DNA from: an uncultured Bizionia sp.
GTDB taxonomy: Bacteria; Bacteroidota; Bacteroidia; Flavobacteriales; Flavobacteriaceae
Direction: 5' to 3'
NCBI GenBank assembly: GCA_947496215.1
Contig: CANMCF010000001.1
Location: forward strand, 496,001 to 560,000
Length of the DNA: 64,000 nt
Every line of letters begins with the position of its first letter. The first letter of the stretch is position 1. The notes beneath the pieces were generated by a model that was not told the origin of the DNA, ran no database searches, and saw only the letters and a list, made by a program, of their open reading frames with translations. The translations under genes were made by a program, and so were the position numbers. Positions 35,345 to 44,536 of the stretch are shown here, in pieces.

Positions 35345-37663
35345 GTGAAAGTCTGTATCGCCGAAAAGCCAAGTGTTGCCCGAGAAATTGCCTCTGTATT
35401 GGGAGCTAGTACGAAATGTGATGGCTACTTTGAAGGTAACGGCTATGCAGTGACATATACCTTTGGACACCTGTGTACGCTCTTCGAGCCCAACGATTAC
35501 AAACCATATTGGAAAAGTTGGGATTTGAACAACTTACCCATGCTTCCTGAAAAATTCCAAACCAAAGTTGTTGCCAATGATGGAATCAAAAAACAATTCA
35601 ACATTGTAAAAAGTCTATTCGACAAAGCTGAATTGGTTATAAACTGTGGGGATGCCGGGCAAGAAGGAGAACTCATACAGCGTTGGGTACTAAATCAAGC
35701 GAATTACAAAGGAGAAGTAAAACGTTTGTGGATTTCCTCATTGACCACAGAAGCAATAAAAGAAGGCTTTCTCAATCTAAAGCCATCTGAAGATTACGAC
35801 AACCTTTATTATGCAGGCTTTTCTCGCGCCATAGGCGATTGGCTTTTAGGGATGAATGCCACACGCCTATACACGGTAAAACATGGTGGCTACAAGCAAG
35901 TATTGTCCGTCGGCCGAGTACAAACACCTACATTGGCCATGTTGGTGAACCGTTTCAAGGAAATTGAAAACTTCAAACCACAGCCATATTGGGAATTGCA
36001 AACTTTGTACAGAGATACCTTGTTCAGTTATGAGGAAGGTCGCTTCCATAAAATGGAAGATGGAGAAAAGTTGGCAAACATAGTAAAGGAACACAATTTC
36101 GAGATTGTGTCCATTACCAAAAAGAAGGGTAACGAATATGCCCCAAAACTCTTTGACTTAACTGGTCTTCAAGTATATTGCAATACGAAATTCGGATTTT
36201 CGGCAGATGAAACATTGAAAATTGTACAGAAGTTATATGAACAGAAAGTAGTGACCTACCCTAGAGTGGATACCACATTCTTACCAAATGACATCTATCC
36301 AAAAGTACCTGGGATACTTCAAAAATTAACGAATTACGCAACGTTGACTCAACCTCTCTTGGGGAAGACCATAAAGAAATCCAAAAAAGTATTCGACGAT
36401 AAAAAGGTGACCGATCACCATGCCATCATTCCGACTGGAATTCAAATAAACCTGCAATACAACCAACAACAGGTATATGACATCATTACAAAGCGATTCA
36501 TAGCCGTCTTTTATCCTGAATGTAAAGTATCCAATACTGCTGTCATTGGAAAAGCTGAATCGGTAAACTTCAAAACCACAGGTAAAGAGATTTTGGAAAA
36601 AGGTTGGCGTGTCGTTTTTGAAAATCCAAAGGCCACGACCAAAGAAACGGGGCTGTTGCCAACATTTGAAAAAGGGGAAAAGGGGCCTCATGAACCTTCC
36701 TTTTTGGAAAAAAAGACCAGTCCTCCAAATCAATACACTGAAGCCTCTCTCCTGCGTGCCATGGAAACCGCAGGAAAACAAGTGGACGATGATGAAATGC
36801 GGGAATTGATGAAGGAAAATGGCATTGGCCGACCATCCACTCGAGCCAACATCATCGAAACCTTGTTCAAGCGAAAATATATCAAGCGTAACAAGAAGCA
36901 AGTCCTACCAACTACCATCGGTCTTCAATTGATAGCTACCATTCAAAACGAGTTGTTGAAGTCTGCAGAACTAACCGGTACTTGGGAAAAGCAATTGAAA
37001 GAAATTGAAAAAGGCAACTACAATGCAGGAAGTTTCATAAAGGAAATGAAGCGTATGGTGGATCATTTGGTCTACGAGGTACGAAGTGAAACAAAAAAAG
37101 CAAATATTTCCCACGTAACGGCAAAACCAACTCCAATAAAGAAAGCAACCAAAAAGACTGCTGCAGGTGTAGCCTCCAGTAATTGTCCCAAATGCAAGAA
37201 GGGACAACTCATAAAAGGCAAGTCCGCCTATGGTTGTAGTCAATTCAAAGCTGGATGCCGCCTAATCTTACCATTCAAGTTCAAAGGAAAGAAGATTTCC
37301 GAAAAACAATATATACGCCTACTACAAAAAGGATCTACCGTAAACTTGAAAGGGTTTAAAACTGATTCAGGCAACATAGAAGGGTTAATTCGTTTCGATG
37401 AGGAATTCAAATTGAAATTAGAGCCCAAGAACAAGAAGACTGCTCCAAAAACAATCGACAGCAAAGATGTCTTGCATTGCCCCAAATGCAAAACAGGCAC
37501 GATCCTAAAAGGAAAAACGGCTTACGGTTGCAGCACTTATAGAGAAGGGTGTGATTTTAGATTTGGTTACGAAGAAATTCGTGAAAAGGCAAAGGGACAA
37601 AAATTGACCAAGGATTTGGTTCATAGCATTTTAAATGGAAGCCAAGACACATCATCACTATAA
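35345..37663 (+). CDS. topB: DNA topoisomerase III
   Basis: 772 residues from the GTG at 35345 (MKVCIAEKPSVAREIA, the normal TopB N-terminus); a GTG six codons earlier is possible. Type IA topoisomerase: TOPRIM domain with CIAEKPSVA and the acidic triad region NCGDAGQEGELIQRW, LLGMNATRLYT, SVGRVQTPTL, active-site Tyr in VTYPRVDTTFL, and GIGRPSTRA. At the C-terminus, two tandem zinc-ribbon-like units (C-P-K-C and YGCSxxxxGC patterns, about residues 619-645 and 721-746) are separated by KFKGKKISEKQY segments; repeated units of this kind occur in Bacteroidota TopB. It decatenates DNA with RecQ, encoded just upstream. Confidence 0.95.
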   Translation: MKVCIAEKPSVAREIASVLGASTKCDGYFEGNGYAVTYTFGHLCTLFEPNDYKPYWKSWDLNNLPMLPEKFQTKVVANDGIKKQFNIVKSLFDKAELVINCGDAGQEGELIQRWVLNQANYKGEVKRLWISSLTTEAIKEGFLNLKPSEDYDNLYYAGFSRAIGDWLLGMNATRLYTVKHGGYKQVLSVGRVQTPTLAMLVNRFKEIENFKPQPYWELQTLYRDTLFSYEEGRFHKMEDGEKLANIVKEHNFEIVSITKKKGNEYAPKLFDLTGLQVYCNTKFGFSADETLKIVQKLYEQKVVTYPRVDTTFLPNDIYPKVPGILQKLTNYATLTQPLLGKTIKKSKKVFDDKKVTDHHAIIPTGIQINLQYNQQQVYDIITKRFIAVFYPECKVSNTAVIGKAESVNFKTTGKEILEKGWRVVFENPKATTKETGLLPTFEKGEKGPHEPSFLEKKTSPPNQYTEASLLRAMETAGKQVDDDEMRELMKENGIGRPSTRANIIETLFKRKYIKRNKKQVLPTTIGLQLIATIQNELLKSAELTGTWEKQLKEIEKGNYNAGSFIKEMKRMVDHLVYEVRSETKKANISHVTAKPTPIKKATKKTAAGVASSNCPKCKKGQLIKGKSAYGCSQFKAGCRLILPFKFKGKKISEKQYIRLLQKGSTVNLKGFKTDSGNIEGLIRFDEEFKLKLEPKNKKTAPKTIDSKDVLHCPKCKTGTILKGKTAYGCSTYREGCDFRFGYEEIREKAKGQKLTKDLVHSILNGSQDTSSL

Positions 37664-38210
37664 AGTATTCAAGCCCTTCGGCATGTTGAGTCAGTTTGCG
37701 AGCAATTCGACACAACAGAAACGAAAAAAATTCCTAGGGGAGCTTGGTGAATTCCCTAAAGGGATAATGCCCATTGGTCGTTTGGATGAAAAAAGCGAAG
37801 GTCTTCTCCTATTGACCACGGACGGCAAACTAAGCAACTACATCAATAGTAGTCATATTGAAAAGGAATACTACGCACAATTGGATGGAGACATTACAGA
37901 TGAAGCCATACGACAACTTCAAAATAGCGTGGAAATAGGGTTTGATGGTAAAAAATATCAAACCAAACCCTGCAAGGCATTCAAACTGGAAACCATCCCT
38001 AAACTGCCGGAAAGATGGAAAAAAATCAGAGACGAAAGACATGGTCCCACTTCATGGGTTTCCATAACACTTACAGAGGGTAAATTCAGGCAGGTTCGGA
38101 AGATGACGTCTGCGGTAGGCTTTCCTACGTTAAGATTGGTGCGCATTCGAATTGGAACCATCTTTTTGAACGGTTTGGACCTTGGAGAAGTATCTTCCAT
38201 TGAACTTTAG
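37635..38210 (+). CDS. RluE-like pseudouridine synthase
   Basis: 191 residues. RsuA/RluB/E/F family: YKVFKPFGMLSQF, catalytic motif GRLDEKSEGLLLLTTDGKL with the catalytic Asp, and the closing TEGKFRQVRKMTSAVGFPTLRLVRIRIG. It lacks the N-terminal S4 domain, as RluE does, whose target is U2457 of E. coli 23S rRNA. It overlaps the end of topB by 29 nt in a different frame, so they are co-transcribed and probably coupled in translation. Confidence 0.9.
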   Translation: MEAKTHHHYKVFKPFGMLSQFASNSTQQKRKKFLGELGEFPKGIMPIGRLDEKSEGLLLLTTDGKLSNYINSSHIEKEYYAQLDGDITDEAIRQLQNSVEIGFDGKKYQTKPCKAFKLETIPKLPERWKKIRDERHGPTSWVSITLTEGKFRQVRKMTSAVGFPTLRLVRIRIGTIFLNGLDLGEVSSIEL

Positions 38211-38278
38211 CATTTATTGCAGCTTATCCCCTCAAATTCATTTAATCGCAGTAATTTTGCATATAAATCATTTTTCGA

Positions 38279-39523
38279 ATGAAACAAATTACATATAAGC
38301 TCTACGACTATCTATTATCCATGGGAGTATCAGACCTCACTGCCAAATATATGACTATGATGACTTTGCTGGTTGCATTGTCAATCATCCTATTTGCAAT
38401 AGATTTCATAGTAAGGCGGATATTGTTGAATCTATTCAGCAATTTTGCTTCACGATCGAAATCCAATTTTGATGACATTCTAGTAAAAAACAAGGTACCA
38501 AGAAACATAGCCCACATCATTCCTCTCATAGTAGCATTGGAGGCAACTCCTAGCGTCTTTTTGGATTTCCCTTATATGGAAGGCATCATAGAAAAGATAT
38601 TGAAGGTATTTGGCATTATTCTAACTCTATGGATAGCCAGAAGTCTTTTGAACACACTCAAAGACTACTTTAAGACCATCCCTAGACTAAAGGACAAACC
38701 CATAGATAGTTACATACAGGTTTTTATGATATTTGTATGGATAGCTGGTTTCATCATATCGTTTGCCATACTTACTGAGATGTCCGTTTTGAGTTTCATG
38801 ACGGGACTTGGAGCCATTTCTGCAGTAATCATTCTAGTATTCAAGGACACCATATTGGGCTTTGTGGCCAGCATCCAAGTTTCCATTAACGACATGGTGC
38901 GCATAGGTGACTGGATAACCTTTGAAAAATATGGTGCAGACGGAGATGTCGTAGAAATCAATTTGGCAACGGTAAAGGTTCAAAACTTTGACAAGACCAT
39001 TACTACCATTCCCACCTATGCATTAATCTCCGACTCTTTCAAGAACTGGAGAGGAATGACAAGTTCTGAAGGGAGACGCATAAAGAGAGCCATCATCATA
39101 AAGCAAACCAGCATCAAATACCTTACACCTGAAAAAGTAGACGAACTGAAAAGCATCACATTGATTTCTGATTACCTACAAAACCAACAAGAAAAAATAA
39201 GGAGCTACAATACGGAAAACGACATAGACAAAACATTGCTAATGAATGGTAGAAACCTTACCAACATTGGAGTTTTCAGAAAATACGTAGACAGCTATGT
39301 CAACCAGCACACAGGCATCAACAAGGACATGATGATCATGGTGAGGCAACTACCACCTACAACACAGGGTATACCATTGGAAGTTTACGCTTTTAGTAGT
39401 GATAAACGTTGGGCCAACTATGAATACATCATGGCAGATGTATTTGATCACGTTTTAGCATCCATACCCTATTTTGAATTGGAACTATTTGAATTGCCAA
39501 GCCATATGAGCAATGTTCAGTAA
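38279..39523 (+). CDS. MscS-family mechanosensitive channel
   Basis: 414 residues. Membrane helices are at about 23-42, 80-100, 145-165 and 168-185; the last is the pore-lining TM3 region (GLGAISAVIILVFKDTILGFVASIQV). The cytoplasmic MscS beta domain follows, with VRIGDWITFEKYGADGDVVEINLATVKVQNFDKTITTIPTYAL, and a C-terminal alpha/beta cage. The longer MscS form with extra N-terminal helices resembles YbdG/MscM-type channels. It releases solutes on hypo-osmotic shock. It starts 68 bp after the pseudouridine synthase and ends at a bidirectional terminator. Confidence 0.92.
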   Translation: MKQITYKLYDYLLSMGVSDLTAKYMTMMTLLVALSIILFAIDFIVRRILLNLFSNFASRSKSNFDDILVKNKVPRNIAHIIPLIVALEATPSVFLDFPYMEGIIEKILKVFGIILTLWIARSLLNTLKDYFKTIPRLKDKPIDSYIQVFMIFVWIAGFIISFAILTEMSVLSFMTGLGAISAVIILVFKDTILGFVASIQVSINDMVRIGDWITFEKYGADGDVVEINLATVKVQNFDKTITTIPTYALISDSFKNWRGMTSSEGRRIKRAIIIKQTSIKYLTPEKVDELKSITLISDYLQNQQEKIRSYNTENDIDKTLLMNGRNLTNIGVFRKYVDSYVNQHTGINKDMMIMVRQLPPTTQGIPLEVYAFSSDKRWANYEYIMADVFDHVLASIPYFELELFELPSHMSNVQ

Positions 39524-39528
39524 AAAAC

Positions 39529-39561
39529 AAAACCTCGGTAACAAGTTGTCATCGAGGTTTT
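39529..39561 (+). terminator. Bidirectional terminator
   Basis: AAAACCTCG pairs with CGAGGTTTT, with A-rich and T-rich flanks, between convergent mscS-like and cold-shock genes. Confidence 0.8.
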
Positions 39562-39587
39562 TATATTTTAAATATCTGGAATCTAAA

Positions 39588-40046
39588 CTAGATTTTCTTG
39601 ACACGAACGGCATTTAAACCTTTCATACCTTTTTCCAATTCAAATTGCACCTTGTCGTTTTCAGTAATTTCATCAATCAATCCACTTACGTGACAGAAAT
39701 ACTTTTCACTGTCCAGAGCATCTATTATGAAACCAAAACCTTTTGAAGAATCATAGAATGATACTTTTCCTTTGTGTATTGGATCAATTTCCTCGACATC
39801 GCTATCATCTTTCTTGGGAACACCCAAAACAATGTTTTTAGCTTTTACCTTAACCTTGTCTTCTGGATTTGGAGGTGTGTCTGTAAGATTTCCATTAAAA
39901 TCCACATACGCGAACTGAATTCCTTTTTTCCCATTTTCAGCAGCTTCTGCTTTACGGGCTTCCATCTTCTTCTTTTTTTCTTCTCGCTTTTTTAAACGCT
40001 TTTTTTCTTTTTCTAATTTGTTAAATGTCTGTTGCGACTTTGCCAT
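39588..40046 (-). CDS. Cold-shock-domain protein with charged N-terminal extension
   Basis: 152 residues. The C-terminal cold-shock domain (about 88-152) has RNP1-like GKVSFYDSSKGFGFI and a second strand KYFCHVSGL, the RNP2 equivalent with Phe-Cys-His. The N-terminal 90 residues start with a very Lys/Glu/Arg-rich helix (KLEKEKKRLKKREEKKKKME) that should bind RNA or ribosomes non-specifically. This extended CspA-like form is frequent in Flavobacteriia. Role: RNA chaperone. It is transcribed alone from a consensus promoter (40108-40115). Confidence 0.9.
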   Translation of the reverse strand: MAKSQQTFNKLEKEKKRLKKREEKKKKMEARKAEAAENGKKGIQFAYVDFNGNLTDTPPNPEDKVKVKAKNIVLGVPKKDDSDVEEIDPIHKGKVSFYDSSKGFGFIIDALDSEKYFCHVSGLIDEITENDKVQFELEKGMKGLNAVRVKKI

Positions 40047-40107
40047 TCTATTTTTTAAATATTAATTATTGTTGCAGTTTATATAGTAATTTACAAACTA
40101 TTTTTTA

Positions 40108-40115
40108 CAAAAGTA
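40108..40115 (-). promoter_or_regulatory. -7 box of the cold-shock gene
   Basis: TACTTTTG on the leftward strand, matching TAnnTTTG, about 60 nt before the start codon. That leaves a fairly long 5' leader, common in cold-shock genes. Confidence 0.6.
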
Positions 40116-40155
40116 AGGATTTGTAATCATTTTTTAAAAGTTTAAGGAGTATTTA

Positions 40156-40842
40156 CTAGTTAACCTCTTTTTCTTTTATGACTGTAATAGTGGCTTTTAC
40201 TCCTGTAGCTAGGTTCCATTGGTTTATGGATACAGCTTTTCCTTTATCATCCAGAACCTGAAATTCGGCAGTATTTGGCCCACTAGCCCCTTGATTCAAC
40301 GCCTGGAAATCGATAACATTGTCACCTTCTTTCAAATTCAAGAAAAACCCTTTGTAGCCAGTTTCCAAAAGTACTCGTGGTTGTACCACATCACCGTTGA
40401 CGTATACTCGTATTAAATCTCCATCTGGAAATTGATGATCTCTATAGATGATGTTTACTCGCTTGGCCTTGGTACTATACTCCCCCAAATATTGAGTTGT
40501 CGTACTCCCATTGTTCCTTTTTTCATCTTCCTTCTTAAATTTAAGACTCCTTTTCAACTGTTCATCAAACAATTCCGCCGGGTTTCTGAATTTCGTTTCT
40601 TTTTCAATGGAAAAATCCTTTCGCTTGGCTACAGGCAACTCTTCAGTTTTGGGTAAGACGATCTCATTTTTGTTGTCGTCTGGTATTGCCTCTCTTGTTG
40701 GTTTAACGATCAACTCGTTGTCTTCCTTTGGATCTTCAACTTCTTCGGCAGGAATGACTATGGACTTGCTTTCACTATCTATCTGTGCACTTAAGGTAAG
40801 CACAAAGAATAACGTCAATATGGATAGCAAACGTAATTTCAT
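40156..40842 (-). CDS. Secreted protein of unknown function
   Basis: 228 residues from the ATG at 40842, which opens the signal peptide MKLRLLSILTLFFVLTLSAQ; the longer reading from 40917 lacks a plausible leader. A charged, low-complexity middle (about 22-95, many Glu/Lys/Pro: PAEEVEDPKEDNELIVKP) is followed by a compact beta-rich C-terminal domain (about 110-228, NIIYRDHQFPDGDLIRVYVNG, LNLKEGDNVIDFQALNQGASGPNTAEFQVLDDKG). The latter reads as an Ig-like/secreted sandwich. No catalytic motif is visible. It is periplasmic or surface-exposed. No functional partner is evident. Confidence 0.8.
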   Translation of the reverse strand: MKLRLLSILTLFFVLTLSAQIDSESKSIVIPAEEVEDPKEDNELIVKPTREAIPDDNKNEIVLPKTEELPVAKRKDFSIEKETKFRNPAELFDEQLKRSLKFKKEDEKRNNGSTTTQYLGEYSTKAKRVNIIYRDHQFPDGDLIRVYVNGDVVQPRVLLETGYKGFFLNLKEGDNVIDFQALNQGASGPNTAEFQVLDDKGKAVSINQWNLATGVKATITVIKEKEVN

Positions 40843-41101
40843 AATGTAAATATAATTCTGTTTGTCGAAAATAAACCAAAAACCATACCTAAATGCAAAA
40901 ATTAATATAAACTCCATAAAATCTCAACTCTTTTTTCTGTCAATCTCATTGTTATTAGCAAATCCCCCCCTGTTTTTTCTTCAGTTTTAGTTAAAAAATG
41001 TTAAATTAGTATTATGCAATACATAGTACTGTAACAAAAATGAAATAGTGTCGTCTAGTTAGTATAAGTCATTTTTTATCAATCTATTAAAATCAAAAAC
41101 T

Positions 41102-41188
41102 ATGAGAACATTAAACAGCAATCAAGTATCAGGAACATTAAAAGGAACCAAAAGCAATGTGTGGAACTCCAAAAGGCGTTATAGATAA
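41102..41188 (+). CDS. 28-residue microprotein, first of a related tandem pair
   Basis: Encodes MRTLNSNQVSGTLKGTKSNV followed by WNSKRRYR. It shares with the next small frame (41226-41360) an N-terminal M-[RK]-T-[LI], a SGT-[LI] block, and a C-terminal W-[NS]-x-[KA]-R-R-Y block. This conservation between neighbours suggests both are translated. It is basic and has no signal peptide. The transcript carries only these two frames and ends at a very strong terminator (41384-41419), as for a highly expressed small gene or RNA. No family is recognised. It may be a regulatory RNA with coding capacity. Confidence 0.5.
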   Translation: MRTLNSNQVSGTLKGTKSNVWNSKRRYR

Positions 41189-41225
41189 TCGCATCAATCA
41201 AATAAACAATCAAAACCGAAGCATT

Positions 41226-41360
41226 ATGAAAACTATTATCAATAAAATCAGGAAGTCAGGTACCATTACTCAAGAATGTATGTATTCTAACAGACAAATT
41301 ATGAATTTCTACAATACCAATGAAGGTCTTTGGAGCGGTGCAAGACGATATGCGCATTGA
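41226..41360 (+). CDS. 44-residue microprotein, second of a related tandem pair
   Basis: Encodes a basic 44-residue protein starting MKTIINKIRKSGTI and ending LWSGARRYAH. It matches the 28-residue upstream neighbour at both ends and has an inserted middle of about 15 residues with one Cys (QECMYSNRQIMNFYNTNEG). The gap between the two frames is 37 nt. The stop lies 23 nt before the terminator stem. No known family. Possibilities include a small ribosome- or membrane-associated protein or a leader-type peptide; none is supported further. Confidence 0.55.
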   Translation: MKTIINKIRKSGTITQECMYSNRQIMNFYNTNEGLWSGARRYAH

Positions 41361-41383
41361 AAATAGTTGAATTAATCAACCAA

Positions 41384-41419
41384 AAAACACCCGTAAACAA
41401 GATTGTTTACGGGTGTTTT
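41384..41419 (+). terminator. Strong bidirectional terminator
   Basis: A 15-bp perfect stem AAAACACCCGTAAAC/GTTTACGGGTGTTTT with a 6-nt loop. It ends the microprotein transcript and can also serve the leftward dehydrogenase gene ending at 41449. Confidence 0.92.
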
Positions 41420-41448
41420 CATATTTTTAAAAGTTATTTGAAACCATT

Positions 41449-43437
41449 TCAATATTCCAACAGCTTTAACAATTCACCTTCGAATTTATCTCTAGACAAG
41501 TATTGATCTTCCAATTGATTGATAAATGGAATAGGTGTTTCCATACTGGCCACACGTTTTACCGGTGCATCCAAATATTCAAAGCAATGCTCCATTATCA
41601 ATGCGGAAATATCACTGGCAATCCCTCCAAATAGAGAATCTTCTTGTAAAATTATGGCTTTTCCTGTTTTTTTGACAGACTTGTAGATGGCTTCGGTATC
41701 CAATGGTTGAAGCGAGCGTAAATCTATTACATCCGCATCTATGTCCAGATGTTTGTCCAATGTATTCAAAGCCCAATGCACAGCTGCTCCATAAGCAATG
41801 ATCGTAATCTCTCCTCCTTCTTTAAGAAAGGCAGCTTTCCCCAATGGTATTGTAAAATAGTCCGTTGGCACTTCTTGCCTGATACTCCTGTACAATGCCT
41901 TGTGTTCAAAGAACAGTACTGGATTTGGATCATTGATGGCAGTAGCCAACAATCCTTTGGCATCTTTTGGAAATGCAGGATATACTACTTTCAAACCTGG
42001 TGTCTTCGTAAACCAAGCTTCATTGGTTTGAGAATGGAATGGTCCGGCTGCTACTCCTGCTCCACATGGCATACGCAATACCGTGTCTGCATTTTGATTC
42101 CATCGATAATGTGATTTTGCCAAATAGTTTACGACAGGATTGAATCCAGAAGTCACAAAGTCTGAAAATTGGAGTTCCACTACACTTTTTATACCAGCAA
42201 TTGACAATCCCATTGCTGTCTCGATAATTGCAGATTCACAAATTGGAGTATTACGAACTCTATCTTTTCCAAACTGCTCGACAAAGCCATCCGTGATTTT
42301 GAAAACACCACCGTATTCTGCTACATCTTGCCCCATAACCACCAAATCTGGGTGTCGCTCCATAGACTGTTTCAACCCATTGGAAATGGCATCGATCAAA
42401 CGCAGCTCTTTGGTGTTTTTATTTTCATCAAATGATTGATAATCGAATGATTTATACACATCATTTAACTCTTTAATTTCAATTGATTCGATTGGTTTTT
42501 CGCCATTGGCAATACTTAATGCCTCATCTATTTCAACTTTGATTTCTGCTCTAAAAACCTCATCTTCAGCTTCTGTCAAAATTTCTTGCTCAATCAAATA
42601 TGCCTTGTAATTGTCTATTGGATCCTTCTTCGCCCAAAGATCCATTAAATCTTGGGGCACGTATTTAGTACCACTAGCTTCCTCGTGCCCGCGCATTCTA
42701 AACGTTTTGAACTCCAATAGAATTGGACGCGGATTCTTTCTTATGCTTTCTGCCAATTCTGAAACCTTTGAGTAGACTTCAATGATGTTGTTTCCATCAA
42801 TGATGTGGGATTCCATTCCATATCCTAATGCCCTATCAGCTAAATCCTTGCAATTGTATTGCTCTGTTGTTGGTGTAGACAGTCCATATCCATTGTTTTC
42901 TATACAAAACAAAACTGGTAATTGCCAAACGGAAGCCACATTCAAAGCCTCGTGAAAATCACCTTCACTTGTCCCTCCTTCACCTGTAAATACAGCTGTA
43001 ACTTGTTTTTTGTCTTTTAACTTGCTAGCCAAGGCTATGCCATCCGCAACTCCTAGTTGTGGTCCCAAATGGGAAATCATTCCTACAATGTTATACTCTT
43101 GGCTACCAAAATGAAAAGAACGATCCCTCCCTTTTGTAAAACCAGAAGCTTTTCCTTGCCACTGACCGAACAAACGCTCCAATGGGATCTCACGTGAGGT
43201 GAAAACCCCCAAATTCCTGTGCATTGGCAAGATGTACTCATCTGATTGCATTGATAGGGTGACTCCTACGGAAATGGCCTCTTGTCCAATACCAGAAAAC
43301 CATTTGCTCACTTTTCCTTGCCTAAGAAGAATAAGCATCTTCTCCTCTATCATACGAGGTTTTAGCATACTTTTATAAAGAGTGACAAGTGTATTGGAAT
43401 CCAATGCGTGCTTTTTGTATTTAATGTTGCTTTCCAT
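41449..43437 (-). CDS. Fused E1 alpha/beta 2-oxoacid dehydrogenase component
   Basis: 662 residues; both E1 subunits in one chain. The alpha half (about 1-320) has the thiamine diphosphate motif GEGGTSEGDFHEALN (about 152-166) closing with ENNGYG. The beta half (about 335-662) begins ELRLIDAISNGLKQSMERHPDLVVMGQDVAEYGGVFKITDG and has the C-terminal transketolase domain (DVIDLRSLQPLDTEAI). This decarboxylates a branched-chain 2-oxoacid or pyruvate as part of a lipoyl dehydrogenase complex; branched-chain is usual for the fused form in Bacteroidota. E2 and E3 genes are not in the window. It is divergent from the dioxygenase gene, with a -7 box at 43469-43476. Confidence 0.92.
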   Translation of the reverse strand: MESNIKYKKHALDSNTLVTLYKSMLKPRMIEEKMLILLRQGKVSKWFSGIGQEAISVGVTLSMQSDEYILPMHRNLGVFTSREIPLERLFGQWQGKASGFTKGRDRSFHFGSQEYNIVGMISHLGPQLGVADGIALASKLKDKKQVTAVFTGEGGTSEGDFHEALNVASVWQLPVLFCIENNGYGLSTPTTEQYNCKDLADRALGYGMESHIIDGNNIIEVYSKVSELAESIRKNPRPILLEFKTFRMRGHEEASGTKYVPQDLMDLWAKKDPIDNYKAYLIEQEILTEAEDEVFRAEIKVEIDEALSIANGEKPIESIEIKELNDVYKSFDYQSFDENKNTKELRLIDAISNGLKQSMERHPDLVVMGQDVAEYGGVFKITDGFVEQFGKDRVRNTPICESAIIETAMGLSIAGIKSVVELQFSDFVTSGFNPVVNYLAKSHYRWNQNADTVLRMPCGAGVAAGPFHSQTNEAWFTKTPGLKVVYPAFPKDAKGLLATAINDPNPVLFFEHKALYRSIRQEVPTDYFTIPLGKAAFLKEGGEITIIAYGAAVHWALNTLDKHLDIDADVIDLRSLQPLDTEAIYKSVKKTGKAIILQEDSLFGGIASDISALIMEHCFEYLDAPVKRVASMETPIPFINQLEDQYLSRDKFEGELLKLLEY

Positions 43438-43468
43438 CCAGGTAGTTTAGTTTGTGAAAATGATTTGT

Positions 43469-43476
43469 CAAATATA
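43469..43476 (-). promoter_or_regulatory. -7 box of the fused E1 gene
   Basis: Leftward TATATTTG, an exact TAnnTTTG match, 32 nt before the start codon. Confidence 0.6.
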
Positions 43477-43544
43477 GCATAATTGAATAATAATCATAAT
43501 TTGGCCAATAAAATTATCAATTATAAATTGTGGCATCTTTTCTT

Positions 43545-43552
43545 TACATTTG
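43545..43552 (+). promoter_or_regulatory. -7 box of the dioxygenase gene
   Basis: TACATTTG, an exact TAnnTTTG match, 33 nt before the start codon. A TTG at 43528-43530 is upstream at short spacing. Confidence 0.6.
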
Positions 43553-43585
43553 TATTACGAGATTTATTAAATATTTACAGTACCG

Positions 43586-44536
43586 ATGAAGAGTATTCCA
43601 AGTGTTAATTTAAAAGACTTTCTATCTGGAGATCCAGATAGAAAACAAAAATTTATAGATGAAATTGGTAAAGCATACCAAGAAATAGGATTCGTTGCAT
43701 TGAAAGGTCATTTTTTGGACAAGACCTTGGTCGACAACTTATATGGAGAAATAAAGAATTTTTTTGAGCTTCCGGTCGAAGCCAAGCGTAAATATGAAAT
43801 CCCAGGAATTGGTGGACAGCGTGGCTATGTATCATTTGGAAAGGAAAGTGCAAAAGGAAAAAAAGAAGGAGACTTAAAGGAATTCTGGCACTTTGGCCAG
43901 TATGTGGACGACAATCCTACCTTGGAAGCCGAATACCCCGACAATGTAGACGTTACGGAACTTCCTGCTTTCAATGAAGTAGGAAAGGAAACCTATAGGA
44001 TGTTGGAGAAGACTGCAAAATACGTATTGCGTGCCTTGGCTTTGTACTTGGATTTAAATGAAACTTATTTTGATCAATACATCTACAACGGAAATTCCAT
44101 ATTGAGACCGATACACTACCCTCCAATCCTTGAAGAACCAAAAGCTGCAGAACGTGCGGCAGCACACGGGGACATAAACCTCATAACATTGTTGATGGGT
44201 GCCCAAGGTCGTGGATTGCAAGTGCAAAACCACGATGGAGAATGGATTGATGCGATTGCAGAACCGGATGAATTGATGATTAACGTTGGAGACATGTTGT
44301 CCAGACACACCAATAACAAACTAAAATCAACCATACACAGGGTGATTAATCCCCCAAGGGAGCTTTGGGGTACTTCTCGTTACTCAATCCCGTTTTTTAT
44401 GCATCCCATAAGTGAAATGAAATTGAATGTCTTGGATAGTTGCATAGACGCAGACAATCCAAAAGGTTTCGAAGACATCACCGCTGGAGAATTCTTGAAC
44501 CAACGTCTAATTGAATTAGGACTGATAAAAAAATAA
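43586..44536 (+). CDS. Isopenicillin-N-synthase-like 2-oxoglutarate/Fe(II) oxygenase
   Basis: 316 residues. Fe(II) ligands H194, D196 (AAHGDINLI) and H251 (STIHRV), plus the co-substrate motif R265-Y-S267 (SRYSIPFF). The N-terminal DIOX_N domain (about 5-110, YQEIGFVALKGH, GYVSFGKESAKG) matches the IPNS-like superfamily. The SAKG and PDELMINVGDML stretches are typical of the bacterial IPNS-like oxygenases. The substrate is unknown and no beta-lactam or pigment genes are nearby. It is cytoplasmic and monocistronic. Confidence 0.9.
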   Translation: MKSIPSVNLKDFLSGDPDRKQKFIDEIGKAYQEIGFVALKGHFLDKTLVDNLYGEIKNFFELPVEAKRKYEIPGIGGQRGYVSFGKESAKGKKEGDLKEFWHFGQYVDDNPTLEAEYPDNVDVTELPAFNEVGKETYRMLEKTAKYVLRALALYLDLNETYFDQYIYNGNSILRPIHYPPILEEPKAAERAAAHGDINLITLLMGAQGRGLQVQNHDGEWIDAIAEPDELMINVGDMLSRHTNNKLKSTIHRVINPPRELWGTSRYSIPFFMHPISEMKLNVLDSCIDADNPKGFEDITAGEFLNQRLIELGLIKK

